64,000 bases of DNA. Source: Arthrobacter sp. MAHUQ-56. GTDB taxonomy: Bacteria; Actinomycetota; Actinomycetes; Actinomycetales; Micrococcaceae. Below the pieces are notes generated by a model. It did not search any database, had not been told where the DNA came from, and saw only the letters and a program-made list of their open reading frames with translations. A program made the translations under genes and the position numbers. Shown here one piece after another: positions 28,426 to 39,857 of this stretch; position 1 is the first letter of the stretch; each line of letters starts with the position of its first letter. The stretch is taken from positions 1-64,000 of the forward strand of contig NZ_JAIFZQ010000010.1 in assembly GCF_019710585.1 (NCBI RefSeq), in the 5' to 3' direction.

Positions 28426-29052
28426 GTGGCTAACAACACTCGTGCTCGCCGTCAGGCCCGCCTCTCGCGGTCCCTCGGCATCGCTCTGACCCCCAAGGCC
28501 GCCAAGTACATGGAGCGCCGCCCGTACGGCCCCGGTGAGCATGGCCGTGCCCGCAAGAAGCAGGACTCCGACTACGCAGTCCGCCTGCGTGAAAAGCAGC
28601 GCCTGCGCGCCCAGTACGGCATCCGCGAAGCACAGATGACCCGTGCCTTCGAAGAGGCCCGCCGCACCAAGGGCCTGACCGGTGAAAACCTCATCGAACT
28701 GCTCGAAATGCGCCTTGACGCCCTGGTCCTGCGTGCCGGTTTCGCCCGCACCATCGCCCAGGCCCGCCAGCTGGTTGTGCACCGCCACATCATGGTCGAC
28801 GGCATCCGCGTTGACCGTCCGTCGTTCCGCGTCGGCGAGGGCCAGCTGGTCCACGTCCACAGCCGCAGCGAGACCATGGTCCCGCTCCAGGTTGCCGCAG
28901 CCGGCGCCCACCGCGACGTCCTGCCTGCCGTTCCGGCCTACCTGGACGTCAAGCTCGAGGCACTCCAGGCCCGCCTGGTCCGCCGCCCGAAGCGCTCCGA
29001 AATCCCGGTGACCTGCGAAGAGCAGCTCGTCGTCGAATTCTACGCACGCTAA
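28426..29052 (+). CDS. rpsD: 30S ribosomal protein S4
   Basis: A 208-residue primary 16S rRNA-binding protein of the small subunit, at the mRNA entry side. It has the N-terminal domain (ARRQARLSRSLG, RRPYGPGEHG) and the S4 RNA-binding domain (about residues 95-155; RLDALVLRAGFARTIAQARQ). Cysteine pairs of the zinc-containing S4 type are absent, so this is the zinc-free form. GTG start with GGAAGGA upstream. As in other actinobacteria rpsD stands outside the alpha operon. Confidence 0.97.
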   Translation: MANNTRARRQARLSRSLGIALTPKAAKYMERRPYGPGEHGRARKKQDSDYAVRLREKQRLRAQYGIREAQMTRAFEEARRTKGLTGENLIELLEMRLDALVLRAGFARTIAQARQLVVHRHIMVDGIRVDRPSFRVGEGQLVHVHSRSETMVPLQVAAAGAHRDVLPAVPAYLDVKLEALQARLVRRPKRSEIPVTCEEQLVVEFYAR

Positions 29053-29070
29053 AACCCCAGCAGCGTATCC

Positions 29071-29104
29071 AAAGAAGCCCGTGGCAAGCGCCGCGGGCTT
29101 CTTT
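29071..29104 (+). terminator. Rho-independent terminator of rpsD
   Basis: AAAGAAGCCCG (29071-29081) pairs with CGGGCTTCTTT (29094-29104), extended inside by TGGC/GCCG around a 4-nt loop. A T-rich end is present. It is a classic terminator 18 bases after the stop. Confidence 0.92.
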
Positions 29105-29200
29105 GTATGTAAGGTACTTGGGGGACATATGCGCAACGCGCCCCTCCGGGGCCCCGCGCGATGGCACCCAACCACAGAATTTCGAGGAGATGAAACGTCT

Positions 29201-29575
29201 ATGTCTGGTGGCGATATTGCCGGCCTGATCGCTGCCGGAGTCTTCGCACTCCTGGTGCTGCTGCTCGCGGTGCCCATCCTGAAGCTGGGGAAGGTCTTTG
29301 ACGAGGTCCGCACCGCCATCAAATCCATCAGTGACGGCGCCACGCCCCTGATGGACGAGGTCACCGCCACCGTCTCCACCACCAACCAGCAGCTGAAGAA
29401 GGTGGACGGCATCGCATCCAATGTCTCGGATGCGTCCGCCAACATTTCAGCCCTGTCCTCCCTGGTTGCCGCCACGGTCGGTTCCCCGCTCATCAAGGTC
29501 GCCGCTTTCAGTTACGGGGTCCGCACGGCCCTCGCCAACCGCCGGAAGCCCGCAGCCGGGCGCCGCAGCCGCTAG
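29201..29575 (+). CDS. DUF948 domain-containing membrane protein
   Basis: A 124-residue protein with one N-terminal membrane helix (about residues 6-28) and a long polar heptad-rich helix (VFDEVRTAIKSISDG to SNVSDASANISALSSLV), typical of DUF948. A basic tail (RRKPAAGRRSR) ends it. ATG 29201 has CGAGGAGATG upstream; the frame is open further 5' but only over the terminator region. It is conserved beside alaS in actinobacteria. The function is unknown; a cell-envelope role is only a guess from topology. Confidence 0.88.
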   Translation: MSGGDIAGLIAAGVFALLVLLLAVPILKLGKVFDEVRTAIKSISDGATPLMDEVTATVSTTNQQLKKVDGIASNVSDASANISALSSLVAATVGSPLIKVAAFSYGVRTALANRRKPAAGRRSR

Positions 29576-29592
29576 ATTCGGAAAGAACGAGA

Positions 29593-29823
29593 ATGAAACG
29601 ACTTGTCTGGATGGGAATCGGCGTGGCCATCGGTGTCATCGCCTTCCGCAAAGTGACCCAAGCCCAGTCCAGCCTCGGCCCGGAAGGCCTCAACCGCGCC
29701 GTGGGCAGGCTTGCCGACGGGGTCTACGACTTCGCCGACGCCGTCCGCGCGGGGATGCGCGAACGTGAAACGGACCTGCGCAGCGCCCTCGGCGTCGACG
29801 CGGCAGACGTAGTCCGCCGCTGA
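29593..29823 (+). CDS. DUF6167 family small membrane protein
   Basis: A 76-residue protein: a hydrophobic N-terminal helix (VWMGIGVAIGVIAF) followed by an amphipathic stretch (LNRAVGRLADGVYDFADAVRAGMRERETDLRSALG in pattern). It matches the small conserved protein found between the DUF948 gene and alaS in actinobacteria. ATG with GGAAAGAACGAGA upstream, 17 bases after the DUF948 stop, so it is probably co-transcribed. The role is not known. Confidence 0.82.
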   Translation: MKRLVWMGIGVAIGVIAFRKVTQAQSSLGPEGLNRAVGRLADGVYDFADAVRAGMRERETDLRSALGVDAADVVRR

Positions 29824-29942
29824 ACCCGCGGGCCCGGCCCGCACCAGAACCAACCGGCAGGGACCACCCCAAGGAACCAGCCATCTGAACGAACTTTCCG
29901 CGCCGCCTGGCGGGGCGGACCACGAAGGGTAAGAAACAGCTC

Positions 29943-32621
29943 ATGAAGTCGCAGGAGATCACCAAGCGCTGGGTGGACTTTTTTGTCAGCAAAGGCCACA
30001 CCGCGGTTCCTTCCGCCTCACTGGTCTCCAGCGACCCCTCGCTGCTGTTCACGGTGGCCGGCATGGTCCCGTTCATCCCCTACCTGACCGCCCGCGAAGA
30101 GGCGCCCTACTCCCGCGCCACCAGCGTGCAGAAGTGCATCCGCACCGGTGACATCGAGGAAGTGGGCAAGACCGCCCGGCACGGCACGTTCTTCCAGATG
30201 TGCGGCAACTTCTCCTTCGGCGACTACTTCAAGGAAGACGCCATCAAGTTCGCCTGGGAGCTGCTCACCAAGGGCGTTGACGACGGCGGCTACGGCCTCG
30301 AGCCGGAACGGCTCTGGGTCACCGTGTACGAAGAGGACGACGAAGCCAGGGACCTTTGGCTGAAGAACACCGGCGTCCCCGCCAGCCGCATCCAGAAGAT
30401 GGGCAAGTCGGACAACTACTGGTCCACGGGCCAGCCCGGCCCCGCCGGCCCCTGCTCGGAAATCTACTACGACCGTGGTCCCGCCTACGGCGTCGAGGGC
30501 GGCCCGGAAGCCGACGACAACCGCTATGTCGAAATCTGGAACCTCGTGTTCATGCAGTACCAGATCGACAACGTCCGCTCCAAGGTGGACTTCGACATCG
30601 TGGGTGAGCTGCCTAAGAAGAACATCGACACCGGCCTGGGCATGGAACGCCTCGCGATGATCCTGCAGGGCGTCGAGAACATGTACGAGACCGACCAGGT
30701 CCGCCCCGTGATCGACAAGGCGGCCGAACTGTCCGGCAAGGAATACACCTCCGCGGAGTCCGACGACGACCCGCACCACACCGATGATGTCCGCATGCGC
30801 GTCGTGGCCGACCACATCCGCTCCGCGCTGATGCTGATCGCCGACGGCGTGGTTCCGTCCAACGAGGGCCGCGGGTACGTGCTGCGCCGCCTCATTCGCC
30901 GGGCTGTCCGCGCCATGCGGCTCCTCGGCGTCGAGCAGGCCTGCCTGCCGGAGCTGCTGCCCGCCTCCCGCGACGCCATGAAGGGCGTCTACCCTGTGGT
31001 TGAAACCGACTTCGACCGGATCAGCCGGATTGCCTACGCCGAAGAGAAGGCCTTCCTGCGTACCATCGCCTCCGGAACGGCACGCCTGGAGGAAGCCGTT
31101 GTGGCTTCCAAGGCTGCGGGCAAGCCGCTGTCCGGCGACGACGCCTTCACGCTGCACGACACCTACGGCTTCCCGATCGACCTCACGCTGGAAATGGCCG
31201 AAGAGGCCGGGCTGAAAGTGGATGAGGCGGCCTTCCGCAGCCTCATGCAGGAACAGCGCCAGCGTGCCCAGGCCGATGCCAAGTCCAAGAAGGGCGGCCA
31301 CGCAGACCTCACCGTCTTCCAGGACATCCTGGCCCAGGGTGAGACAGTCTTCACCGGCTACACCGAACTCGACGGCGAGTCCCGCGTCCGCGGCCTGCTC
31401 ACCGGCGGGCGTCAGGTCCAGCAGGCCTCCACCGGCGACGAGATCGAGCTCGTGCTGGCCGAGACGCCGTTCTACGCCGAAGCCGGCGGCCAGGCCGCGG
31501 ACACCGGCCTGATCACCGGCGACGGGTTCGTCGTCGAGGTCCTGGACGTCCAGCGCCCGCTCAAGGGCCTGAGCGTGCACAAGGCGATCGTCCGCGAAGG
31601 CGAGATCGGGGCCGATTCCCTGGTGCGCGCCGCCGTCGACCGTGAACGCCGCCATGCCGCCGAGCAGGCGCACACCGGAACCCACATCGTGCACGCCGCG
31701 CTGCACCAGATCCTTGGACCCGAAGCCACCCAGCGCGGATCCTTCAACAAGGCCGGCTACCTGCGGTTCGACTTCGCCTGGGGCGAGGGCCTGAGCACGG
31801 CGACGCGATCCGAAATCGAGGAAGTCTCCAACCTGGCCATCCGCAACAACTATGCGGTGGAAACCAAGATCATGGGGCTGGCCGAGGCCAAAGCCATGGG
31901 CGCCATGGCGCTCTTCGGCGAGAACTACGGCAGCGAAGTACGCGTGGTGGAGATCGACGGCGCCTGGTCCCGTGAGCTGTGCGGCGGAACCCACGTGGCC
32001 AACACGTCACTGATCGGCAGCCTTTCGCTCCTGGGCGAGCAGTCCGTGGGCTCGGGCAACCGGCGCGTGGAGGCGTTCGTGGGTATGGAAGCCTTCCGCC
32101 ACCTGGCAGCCGAGCGGGCGCTGGTCACCGAACTGACCGACCTCCTCAAGGTTCCGTCCGGGCAGCTCGCCGACAGGATTTCGGCCACCCTGGCCAAGCT
32201 CAAGGCGACCGAGAAGGAACTCGACCGGCTCCGCAAGGAACAGCTGGCAGCAGCCGCCGGACAGCTTGTGGACACCGCCACGGACGCAGCAGGCGTTCGT
32301 GTCATCGCCCACGACGCCGGAACGGTCAGTGGCGCGGACGACCTCCGTGGCCTGGCGCTGGACCTGCGGAACCGCCTCGGTTCGCAGGCCGCTGCCGTGG
32401 CTGTCGCCGGCGTCGCCAACGACCGTCCGCTCATTCTCGTAGCCACCAACGAAGCGGCCCGTGAGGCCGGCGTGAAGGCCGGCGCCCTGGTGCGTGTTGC
32501 GGCCGGTGTCCTCGGTGGTGGCGGCGGGGGCAAGGACGACGTCGCCCAGGGCGGCGGAACCGACGCCCTGAAGGTCGGCGCTGCCCTGGCCGCTGTCGTC
32601 GACGCCATCTCAAGGCGCTAG
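29943..32621 (+). CDS. alaS: Alanyl-tRNA synthetase
   Basis: An 892-residue class II synthetase of normal length. Order: aminoacylation domain (FVSKGHTAVPSASLV, CGNFSFGDYFKEDAI), tRNA-recognition helices, editing domain with zinc ligands HTGTH near residues 577-581 and CGGTH near 680, and the C-terminal oligomerisation/C-Ala domain (GGGGGGKDDVAQGGG near the end). It charges tRNA-Ala and clears Ser- and Gly-tRNA-Ala. ruvX starts 7 bases after the stop, making alaS the first large gene of an alaS-ruvX-mltG-aroE run. Confidence 0.97.
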   Translation: MKSQEITKRWVDFFVSKGHTAVPSASLVSSDPSLLFTVAGMVPFIPYLTAREEAPYSRATSVQKCIRTGDIEEVGKTARHGTFFQMCGNFSFGDYFKEDAIKFAWELLTKGVDDGGYGLEPERLWVTVYEEDDEARDLWLKNTGVPASRIQKMGKSDNYWSTGQPGPAGPCSEIYYDRGPAYGVEGGPEADDNRYVEIWNLVFMQYQIDNVRSKVDFDIVGELPKKNIDTGLGMERLAMILQGVENMYETDQVRPVIDKAAELSGKEYTSAESDDDPHHTDDVRMRVVADHIRSALMLIADGVVPSNEGRGYVLRRLIRRAVRAMRLLGVEQACLPELLPASRDAMKGVYPVVETDFDRISRIAYAEEKAFLRTIASGTARLEEAVVASKAAGKPLSGDDAFTLHDTYGFPIDLTLEMAEEAGLKVDEAAFRSLMQEQRQRAQADAKSKKGGHADLTVFQDILAQGETVFTGYTELDGESRVRGLLTGGRQVQQASTGDEIELVLAETPFYAEAGGQAADTGLITGDGFVVEVLDVQRPLKGLSVHKAIVREGEIGADSLVRAAVDRERRHAAEQAHTGTHIVHAALHQILGPEATQRGSFNKAGYLRFDFAWGEGLSTATRSEIEEVSNLAIRNNYAVETKIMGLAEAKAMGAMALFGENYGSEVRVVEIDGAWSRELCGGTHVANTSLIGSLSLLGEQSVGSGNRRVEAFVGMEAFRHLAAERALVTELTDLLKVPSGQLADRISATLAKLKATEKELDRLRKEQLAAAAGQLVDTATDAAGVRVIAHDAGTVSGADDLRGLALDLRNRLGSQAAAVAVAGVANDRPLILVATNEAAREAGVKAGALVRVAAGVLGGGGGGKDDVAQGGGTDALKVGAALAAVVDAISRR

Positions 32622-32628
32622 ACCCGCC

Positions 32629-33228
32629 ATGACCAGTGCTGTTGCTGCCGGCGGCTACCCCCAGGGCGTCAAACTGGGGGTGGACGTCGGCACCGTCCGG
32701 GTCGGGGTGGCCATCTGCGACCGCGACGCGATCCTCGCAACCCCTTACAAAACCCTTGACCGGAACGCCCGGAAAAACTCCGACGTGCGCGTCATTGCCA
32801 AACTCGCGGAGGAACTCGGCGCCGTCCAGGTCATTGTGGGCCTGCCCCGGACCATGAAGGGCGAGGAACGGACCTCCGCGACCATGGCCAGGGACTACGC
32901 GGAACTGCTTGCGGCTGAGCTTGCAGGCCGCGGCCTGGCGGTCCCTGTGAACCTCGTGGATGAGCGGCTCAGCAGCGTCTCGGCGCACCGCGACCTGCAC
33001 GAAGCTGGCATGAGCAGCAGGAACCACCGTAAAGTAGTTGATCAGGTCGCGGCGGCGGGTATCCTGCAGCACGCCATCGACATGCAGAAAGCCAGGGGAG
33101 CGGATGTCGGCTCACGCGTGACGCCGCCTCCCCCTGCCGTGGACCTGGGGGTCAGCGCCAAGGACGAGCCTGTCCGCGGCACCCCGGGGGACACGGCCCG
33201 ATCTTCAGATAATGGAAGGCAACAGTGA
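32629..33228 (+). CDS. ruvX: RuvX/YqgF family RNase H-fold nuclease
   Basis: A 199-residue YqgF-family protein, called Holliday junction resolvase RuvX but also implicated in 16S rRNA 5' processing and anti-termination. Motifs: GVDVGTVRVGVAICD (first aspartate), VIVGLPRTMKG and VNLVDERLSSVSA. The C-terminal 45 residues after DQVAAAGILQHAID are Pro/Asp-rich and longer than E. coli YqgF. Its TGA overlaps the GTG of mltG, so the two are coupled. Confidence 0.94.
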   Translation: MTSAVAAGGYPQGVKLGVDVGTVRVGVAICDRDAILATPYKTLDRNARKNSDVRVIAKLAEELGAVQVIVGLPRTMKGEERTSATMARDYAELLAAELAGRGLAVPVNLVDERLSSVSAHRDLHEAGMSSRNHRKVVDQVAAAGILQHAIDMQKARGADVGSRVTPPPPAVDLGVSAKDEPVRGTPGDTARSSDNGRQQ

Positions 33229-34871
33229 GCCCTGCCAACATTGACGACACTTCCGGTCCGGTGGACCCCGCGCTGGGGCGGCCGCTGACCCGCAAGGAGC
33301 TTCGGGCGCGCGAGAAGAGCCTCAACACGGGTGGCCACGACGCCGTCCCCCCGCAGGCGTACGAAACGGGCGAGGTCCCTCCGCCGCCGGCGGCGCCGCC
33401 CGCCGCTCCTGCCGTACCGGAGCCTTCCTTCGCCCCGCTTCCCGGCGCAGGTACCGTTCCGGCGGCTCCCGAGGCGCCGCCCTCCATCCAGGAGGAACAG
33501 CCCGCCGCAGGGCCCCGCGTCGACAGCCCGCAGCACGAAGACATGCATCCCGGCCACGAGGTCCCGGCCCCTGGCGAACCGCACGCTGCCCAGGCCGTCC
33601 CAATGATGGCCGGACACCGGTATGCGGCTGACGCGCACTACGCGGACGACGTCCACTACGCGGACAGGCACGACTACCAGGAAGACGTGCACGATGACCA
33701 GGCATATGCCCCCGCCGGCTACCACGACGACGCACACCCGGAGCCGGACCACAGCGACGCAGGCCACCATCTGCTCCCCGGTTCTTCGGCAGCCCAGGTA
33801 GTGCCCCGCCCATCCAAAAAGGTCCGCCGCCGCCGTCGACTGCTGGCGCTCTTCCTCACCCTGGCCGTCTTCGTCACGGCCGTGGCTGTGGGCGCGCAGT
33901 TCCTCAAGCCCCTCCTGGGCGGAGGCAAGCCCTCCGACTACCCGGGTCCGGGTACGGGTGAAGTCCGTGTGACGGTGGACAACGGGGAAGGCACCCGCTC
34001 GGTCGCCACAGACCTGGAAAACCAGCATGTGATCGCCAACGCGGACACATTCCTGCAGGCGTTCCACGCCTCCGGCGGAACCCTGTCGCCGGGTGACTAC
34101 ACCTTCAAGACCGAGATGAAGAACGCTGACGCAGTCAACGTGCTGCTCGGCAAGGACAAGACCAAGGTCATTTACTTCGCGCTCAGCGCCGGCCTTCGCA
34201 TCGGCGAGTCCCTGCAGGCTATTTCCGAGGGCTCAGGGGTGTCCATACAGCAACTCCAGGCACTCAGCGACCAGCCCACGCAGTTTGGCCTGCCCGCCAA
34301 GGCCAAGAACCTCGAGGGCTACCTGGCCCCGGGCGAGTACCGCTTCCCACTGGGGACCCCCGCCAAGGACATCCTCCAGTCGCTGGTCAAGGCCACCGTT
34401 GACGAACTGGTCTCCCAGGGCATCACCGACCCCGCCAAACAGTACGAGGCCGTCATCGTGGCAAGCATCGTCCAGGCCGAAGGCGGCCAGGCCGACTACG
34501 GCGACGTCGCCGGGGCCATTTACAACCGGCTCAAGCCCAACGACCAGACCGGCGGCTTCCTGCAGGTGGACTCCGCGGTGACCTACGGCCTCGGCACCAG
34601 GAGCTTCAACTTCACGGATGAGCAGCGCCAGGACAAATCGAACCCGTACAACACCTATGCGAACCCGGGCCTGCCGCCGGGACCGATCGGATCGCCGGGC
34701 AAGACTGCCATCGACGCTGCCGCCCGGCCCAAGTCCAACGATTACCTGTACTGGGTGACCATCAACCTGGACACCAAGGAAACCAAGTTCGCCAAGACGC
34801 TGGCCGAGCACAACGCCTACGTTGAGCAGTACAACGCCTGGTGCAAGGCCAACGCGGGCCGCTGCACATGA
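33225..34871 (+). CDS. mltG: Endolytic transglycosylase MltG
   Basis: A 548-residue membrane protein that cuts nascent glycan strands and sets their length. The first 195 residues are cytoplasmic and disordered: an Ala/Pro block, then a His/Asp/Tyr-rich block (HYADD, HYADRHDY, HDDAHPE). A basic RRRRR stretch leads into one membrane helix (about 205-226). The extracytoplasmic YceG domain follows, with the catalytic glutamate in ASIVQAEGGQADYGDVAG near residue 421 and NTYANPGLPPGPIGSPG near the end. The long cytoplasmic arm is an actinobacterial addition. GTG start inside ruvX. Confidence 0.95.
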   Translation: MSPANIDDTSGPVDPALGRPLTRKELRAREKSLNTGGHDAVPPQAYETGEVPPPPAAPPAAPAVPEPSFAPLPGAGTVPAAPEAPPSIQEEQPAAGPRVDSPQHEDMHPGHEVPAPGEPHAAQAVPMMAGHRYAADAHYADDVHYADRHDYQEDVHDDQAYAPAGYHDDAHPEPDHSDAGHHLLPGSSAAQVVPRPSKKVRRRRRLLALFLTLAVFVTAVAVGAQFLKPLLGGGKPSDYPGPGTGEVRVTVDNGEGTRSVATDLENQHVIANADTFLQAFHASGGTLSPGDYTFKTEMKNADAVNVLLGKDKTKVIYFALSAGLRIGESLQAISEGSGVSIQQLQALSDQPTQFGLPAKAKNLEGYLAPGEYRFPLGTPAKDILQSLVKATVDELVSQGITDPAKQYEAVIVASIVQAEGGQADYGDVAGAIYNRLKPNDQTGGFLQVDSAVTYGLGTRSFNFTDEQRQDKSNPYNTYANPGLPPGPIGSPGKTAIDAAARPKSNDYLYWVTINLDTKETKFAKTLAEHNAYVEQYNAWCKANAGRCT

Positions 34872-35728
34872 GCCTGCGGGCTGCCGTCCTGGGCCATCCC
34901 ATCAGCCACTCGAAATCCCCGGCCCTGCACCTTGCGGCGTATGGGCGGCTGGACGCCGGTATCAGCTACACAGCTATCGACGTCACCGAGGAACTGCTGC
35001 CGTCCTTCATGTGCCAGATCCGGAACCAGCCCGGCTGGCGCGGGCTGTCGGTGACCATGCCGCTGAAGACGGCCATGCTGGACCATGTCGATGAAGTGCG
35101 GGGAGTGGCGCGGACCCTGGGCGTGGTCAATACGGTGTCCTTCGAGGACACTGCGAACGGTCCCCGCGCCGTCGGTTCCAACACGGACGTCGTCGGGATT
35201 GTCAACGCCCTTCGGCATGCCGGTACCCGGAAGGCTCCATCTGCCGTCATCCTGGGTGGCGGGGGAACTGCTGCGTCAGCCGTCGCGGCCTTGCGGGAAC
35301 TCGGGACCACCAGGGTCAGGATCTTTGTCCGCGACGCTTCCCGTACGGCCGATGTCCGCGCGGCAGCGGAGAGCCTGGGCGTTGCCCTCGAAATCGGCCC
35401 CCTGGCCGCCGCCGCCCGCCCGACAGCGGAAGCCGACGTCGTTATTTCCACCCTGCCGCCACGCGCGGCAGACGGACTCGCCGCCGAAATCGCCGCGCTC
35501 AAGACGCCGACTCCGGGCGTCCTGCTGGATGTGGCGTATGACCCGTGGCCCAGCCTCTTGGCCTCGGTGTGGCAGGCCGGCGGCGGCCGCGTGGTGCCCG
35601 GACTTGAGATGCTGCTGTACCAGGCAGTGGAGCAGGTGCGCCTCTTCTCCCGGCGTGGGGAAGACGTTAACGCAGCTGTCATAGATGTGATGTGTGACGC
35701 AGTCGGCCTTGCCCGGCGGGCGTTGTGA
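34868..35728 (+). CDS. aroE: Shikimate dehydrogenase
   Basis: A 286-residue NADP-linked enzyme that reduces 3-dehydroshikimate to shikimate. It has the substrate motif [13 protein letters not shown] near residues 8-20, the catalytic lysine in [10 protein letters not shown] near 64, the nucleotide-binding [13 protein letters not shown] near 136 and a C-terminal [15 protein letters not shown] 34868 overlaps the TGA of mltG; the longer frame is antiparallel to good spacing and not needed. It opens the aroE-aroC-aroK-aroB run. Confidence 0.95.
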   Translation: MSLRAAVLGHPISHSKSPALHLAAYGRLDAGISYTAIDVTEELLPSFMCQIRNQPGWRGLSVTMPLKTAMLDHVDEVRGVARTLGVVNTVSFEDTANGPRAVGSNTDVVGIVNALRHAGTRKAPSAVILGGGGTAASAVAALRELGTTRVRIFVRDASRTADVRAAAESLGVALEIGPLAAAARPTAEADVVISTLPPRAADGLAAEIAALKTPTPGVLLDVAYDPWPSLLASVWQAGGGRVVPGLEMLLYQAVEQVRLFSRRGEDVNAAVIDVMCDAVGLARRAL

Positions 35729-35754
35729 CCGCCCTACGTGGCAGGATGGAAATT

Positions 35755-36950
35755 ATGCGTTGGTTGACTGCCGGTGAATCCCATGGCCCGGCTCTGATGG
35801 GAATTATTGAGGGCGTCCCCGCCGGTGTCGAAATCACCAGCGGGCACATCGCTGACTCCCTGGCCCGCCGCCGGCTCGGATACGGACGCGGCGCCCGGAT
35901 GAAATTCGAGCAGGACGTCGTCACCATCACCGGCGGCGTACGGCACGGCCGCACCCAGGGCGGCCCCGTTGCCATCCAGGTGGGCAACACCGAATGGCCC
36001 AAATGGGAGCAGATCATGTCTGCCGACCCCGTGGACCCCGAACTCCTCGCCGACCAGGCCCGCAACGCACCGCTGACCCGGCCCCGGCCCGGCCACGCAG
36101 ACTTCACCGGCATGCAGAAGTACGGCTTCGACGAGGCGCGTCCGGTGCTGGAGCGGGCCAGCGCCCGCGAAACCGCCACCCGGGTTGCCCTGGGCACGGT
36201 GGCTGCGCGCTTCCTCAAACACCTCGGCATCGAGCTTGTCAGCCATACGGTGTCCATCGCGAGCGTCACCGTTCCGGAGGGCCGGCCGCTGCCCGTTCCG
36301 TCTGACGTCATCGCCCTGGACACCGACCCGCTGCGCTGCTTCGACCGCGAAACCTCCGACGCCATGGTGGCCGAAGTGGACGCCGCGCACAAAGAGGGCG
36401 AAACCCTCGGCGGCGTGGTGGAAGTCCTGGCCTACGGGCTTCCGCCGGGACTGGGCAGCTACGTGCACTGGGACCGCCGGCTGGATGCCCGGCTCGCCGC
36501 AGCCCTGATGGGCATCCAGGCCATCAAGGGTGTGGAGGTCGGCGACGGCTTCCTGACCGCAGCGCGCCGTGGTTCGGCCGCCCATGACGAGATCGTCCGC
36601 GACGGCGAAGGCCGGATTGTCCGCGCCAGCAACCGTGCCGGCGGCATCGAGGGCGGCATGAGCATCGGCGACGTCCTGCGCGTGCGCGCCGCCATGAAAC
36701 CCATTGCCACCGTTCCCCGAGCGCTGCGGACCATCGACGTCAGCACCGGCGAGCCGGCGAAGGCCCACCACCAGCGCTCCGACGTCTGCGCGGTCCCGGC
36801 CGCCGGCGTCGTGGCCGAAGCCATGGTGGCCCTGGTCCTGGCCGAGGCTGTCATGGAAAAGTTCGGCGGTGACTCCGTGACGGAAACCGCCCGTAACATC
36901 AAGGGCTACCTGGAAAGCATCCCGGCATCCCTGGACTCGATCGGGCAGTA

Positions 36951-36951
<1 letters not shown>
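35755..36951 (+). CDS. aroC: Chorismate synthase
   Basis: A 398-residue FMN-dependent enzyme that converts EPSP to chorismate, the last shared step to aromatic amino acids. Signature [14 protein letters not shown] at the N-terminus, [22 protein letters not shown] and the C-terminal [22 protein letters not shown] 35755 matches the conserved N-terminus; an ATG at 35746 and a GTG at 35725 that overlaps the aroE stop are alternatives. Its TAG overlaps the GTG of aroK by one base. Confidence 0.96.
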
Positions 36952-38604
<1,653 letters not shown>

Positions 38605-38605
<1 letters not shown>

Positions 38606-39123
38606 TGCAGGGCGACATTAACGGAACGGCGGACTGGCCGGAGGCAGGTTTCCCGGGCATCCGCATCAACCCCGAAACCCTGCTGCCGCAGGTGGTCAAC
38701 GAGGACGCCTGCCACGCTGCCCTTGCCGCCTCCACCGACCCCGCGGACCACATTTTCGTTTTGCTTGTGGAGGGCCACCCTTCGGAGGCCGCCGAATTGC
38801 TTGCCGAAGCCCGGTTCAAGGATCCCGAATCGTTCCGGTTGCGTGTCTTCGAAGCCGAAGTGCTGCGCGTAACGCACCGCACGGACCGCGCCATTGAGCT
38901 GTTCCGGCAGCTCCTTGCCGAAGTGCACGGCACGCCCCGCGAGGCCGTGGCACTGCACTTCCTCGGTAAGGCGCAGTACACCGCCGGCCAGATTGCGGCG
39001 GCGGTGGAATCCTTCACCCGCTCGCTGGACCTGCGCGTGGCACAATCAGCCGACGCAGCGATGATCTACTCCTCAACCGTGGCCCTTCAACGGGCACGTG
39101 ACGTCCTGGAGCTCGCCTGCTGA
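38605..39123 (+). CDS. Tetratricopeptide-repeat protein
   Basis: A 172-residue soluble protein, all helical, with two to three TPR-like units in residues 52-165 (LLVEGHPSEAAELLAEARFKDPESF; FLGKAQYTAGQIAAAVESFTRSL in pattern). No signal peptide or membrane segment. It starts with TGATG overlap at the end of aroB, so it is translated with the shikimate enzymes, but nothing in it suggests a catalytic part in that pathway. It probably mediates protein contacts; the partner is unknown. Confidence 0.8.
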
Positions 39124-39166
39124 AGCGGGTCGCACGGACCCGTGAGGGGCACCCGGCATTTGCCGG

Positions 39167-39172
39167 TAGAAT
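39167..39172 (+). promoter_or_regulatory. Candidate -10 element for efp-nusB
   Basis: TAGAAT preceded by TGCCGG lies in the 170-base gap before efp. It would start a transcript near 39180, leaving a leader of about 115 nt that includes an AT-richer stretch (GATTTTTGACAAAC). No convincing -35 is visible. Confidence 0.4.
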
Positions 39173-39293
39173 GGATGTGGGATTTTTGCGTCCCCGCGAT
39201 TTTTGACAAACACGAGCAGGCAGGCCGTCAGGCGTGCCCGCCCGGCATACAGCATCTGACCGCACGGCCAGACACGGAAACCAGAGGAAACCA

Positions 39294-39857
39294 GTGGCAA
39301 CCACTAACGACATCAAGAACGGAACGGTCCTGAAGCTTGAGGGCCAGCTCTGGAACATCATCGAATTCCAGCACGTCAAGCCCGGCAAGGGCGGCGCCTT
39401 TGTCCGGACGAAGATGCGCAACGTTATGTCCGGGAAGGTTGTGGACAAGACCTTCAACGCCGGCCTCAAGATCGAGACGGCCACTGTGGACCGCCGCGAC
39501 TACCAGTACCTGTACCAGGACGGTGCGGACTTCGTGTTCATGGACACTTCCGACTACGACCAGATCACCGTCTCCGGTGCGACGGTGGGCGACGCCACCA
39601 ACTTCATGCTCGAGAACCAGATGGTCAACATCGCCATCCACGACGGCACCCCCCTCTACATCGAACTGCCGCCGAGCGTTGTCCTCGAAATCACCTACAC
39701 CGAGCCGGGCCTGCAGGGCGACCGCTCCTCCGCGGGCACCAAGCCGGCCACCCTGGAAACGGGTTACGAGATCCAGGTTCCGCTGTTCATCGAGAACAAC
39801 ACCAAGGTCAAGGTGGACACCCGCGACGGCAGCTACCTGGGCCGGGTCACCGAGTAG
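39294..39857 (+). CDS. efp: Translation elongation factor P
   Basis: A 187-residue three-domain, tRNA-shaped factor that helps the ribosome through polyproline stretches. Domain I carries the loop [14 protein letters not shown], whose lysine (near residue 33) is the position modified in some bacteria; domains II and III follow with the C-terminal signature [12 protein letters not shown]. No EpmA/EpmB or EarP gene is nearby. GTG 39294 follows CAGAGGAAACCA. The TAG overlaps the GTG of nusB. Confidence 0.96.
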   Translation: MATTNDIKNGTVLKLEGQLWNIIEFQHVKPGKGGAFVRTKMRNVMSGKVVDKTFNAGLKIETATVDRRDYQYLYQDGADFVFMDTSDYDQITVSGATVGDATNFMLENQMVNIAIHDGTPLYIELPPSVVLEITYTEPGLQGDRSSAGTKPATLETGYEIQVPLFIENNTKVKVDTRDGSYLGRVTE

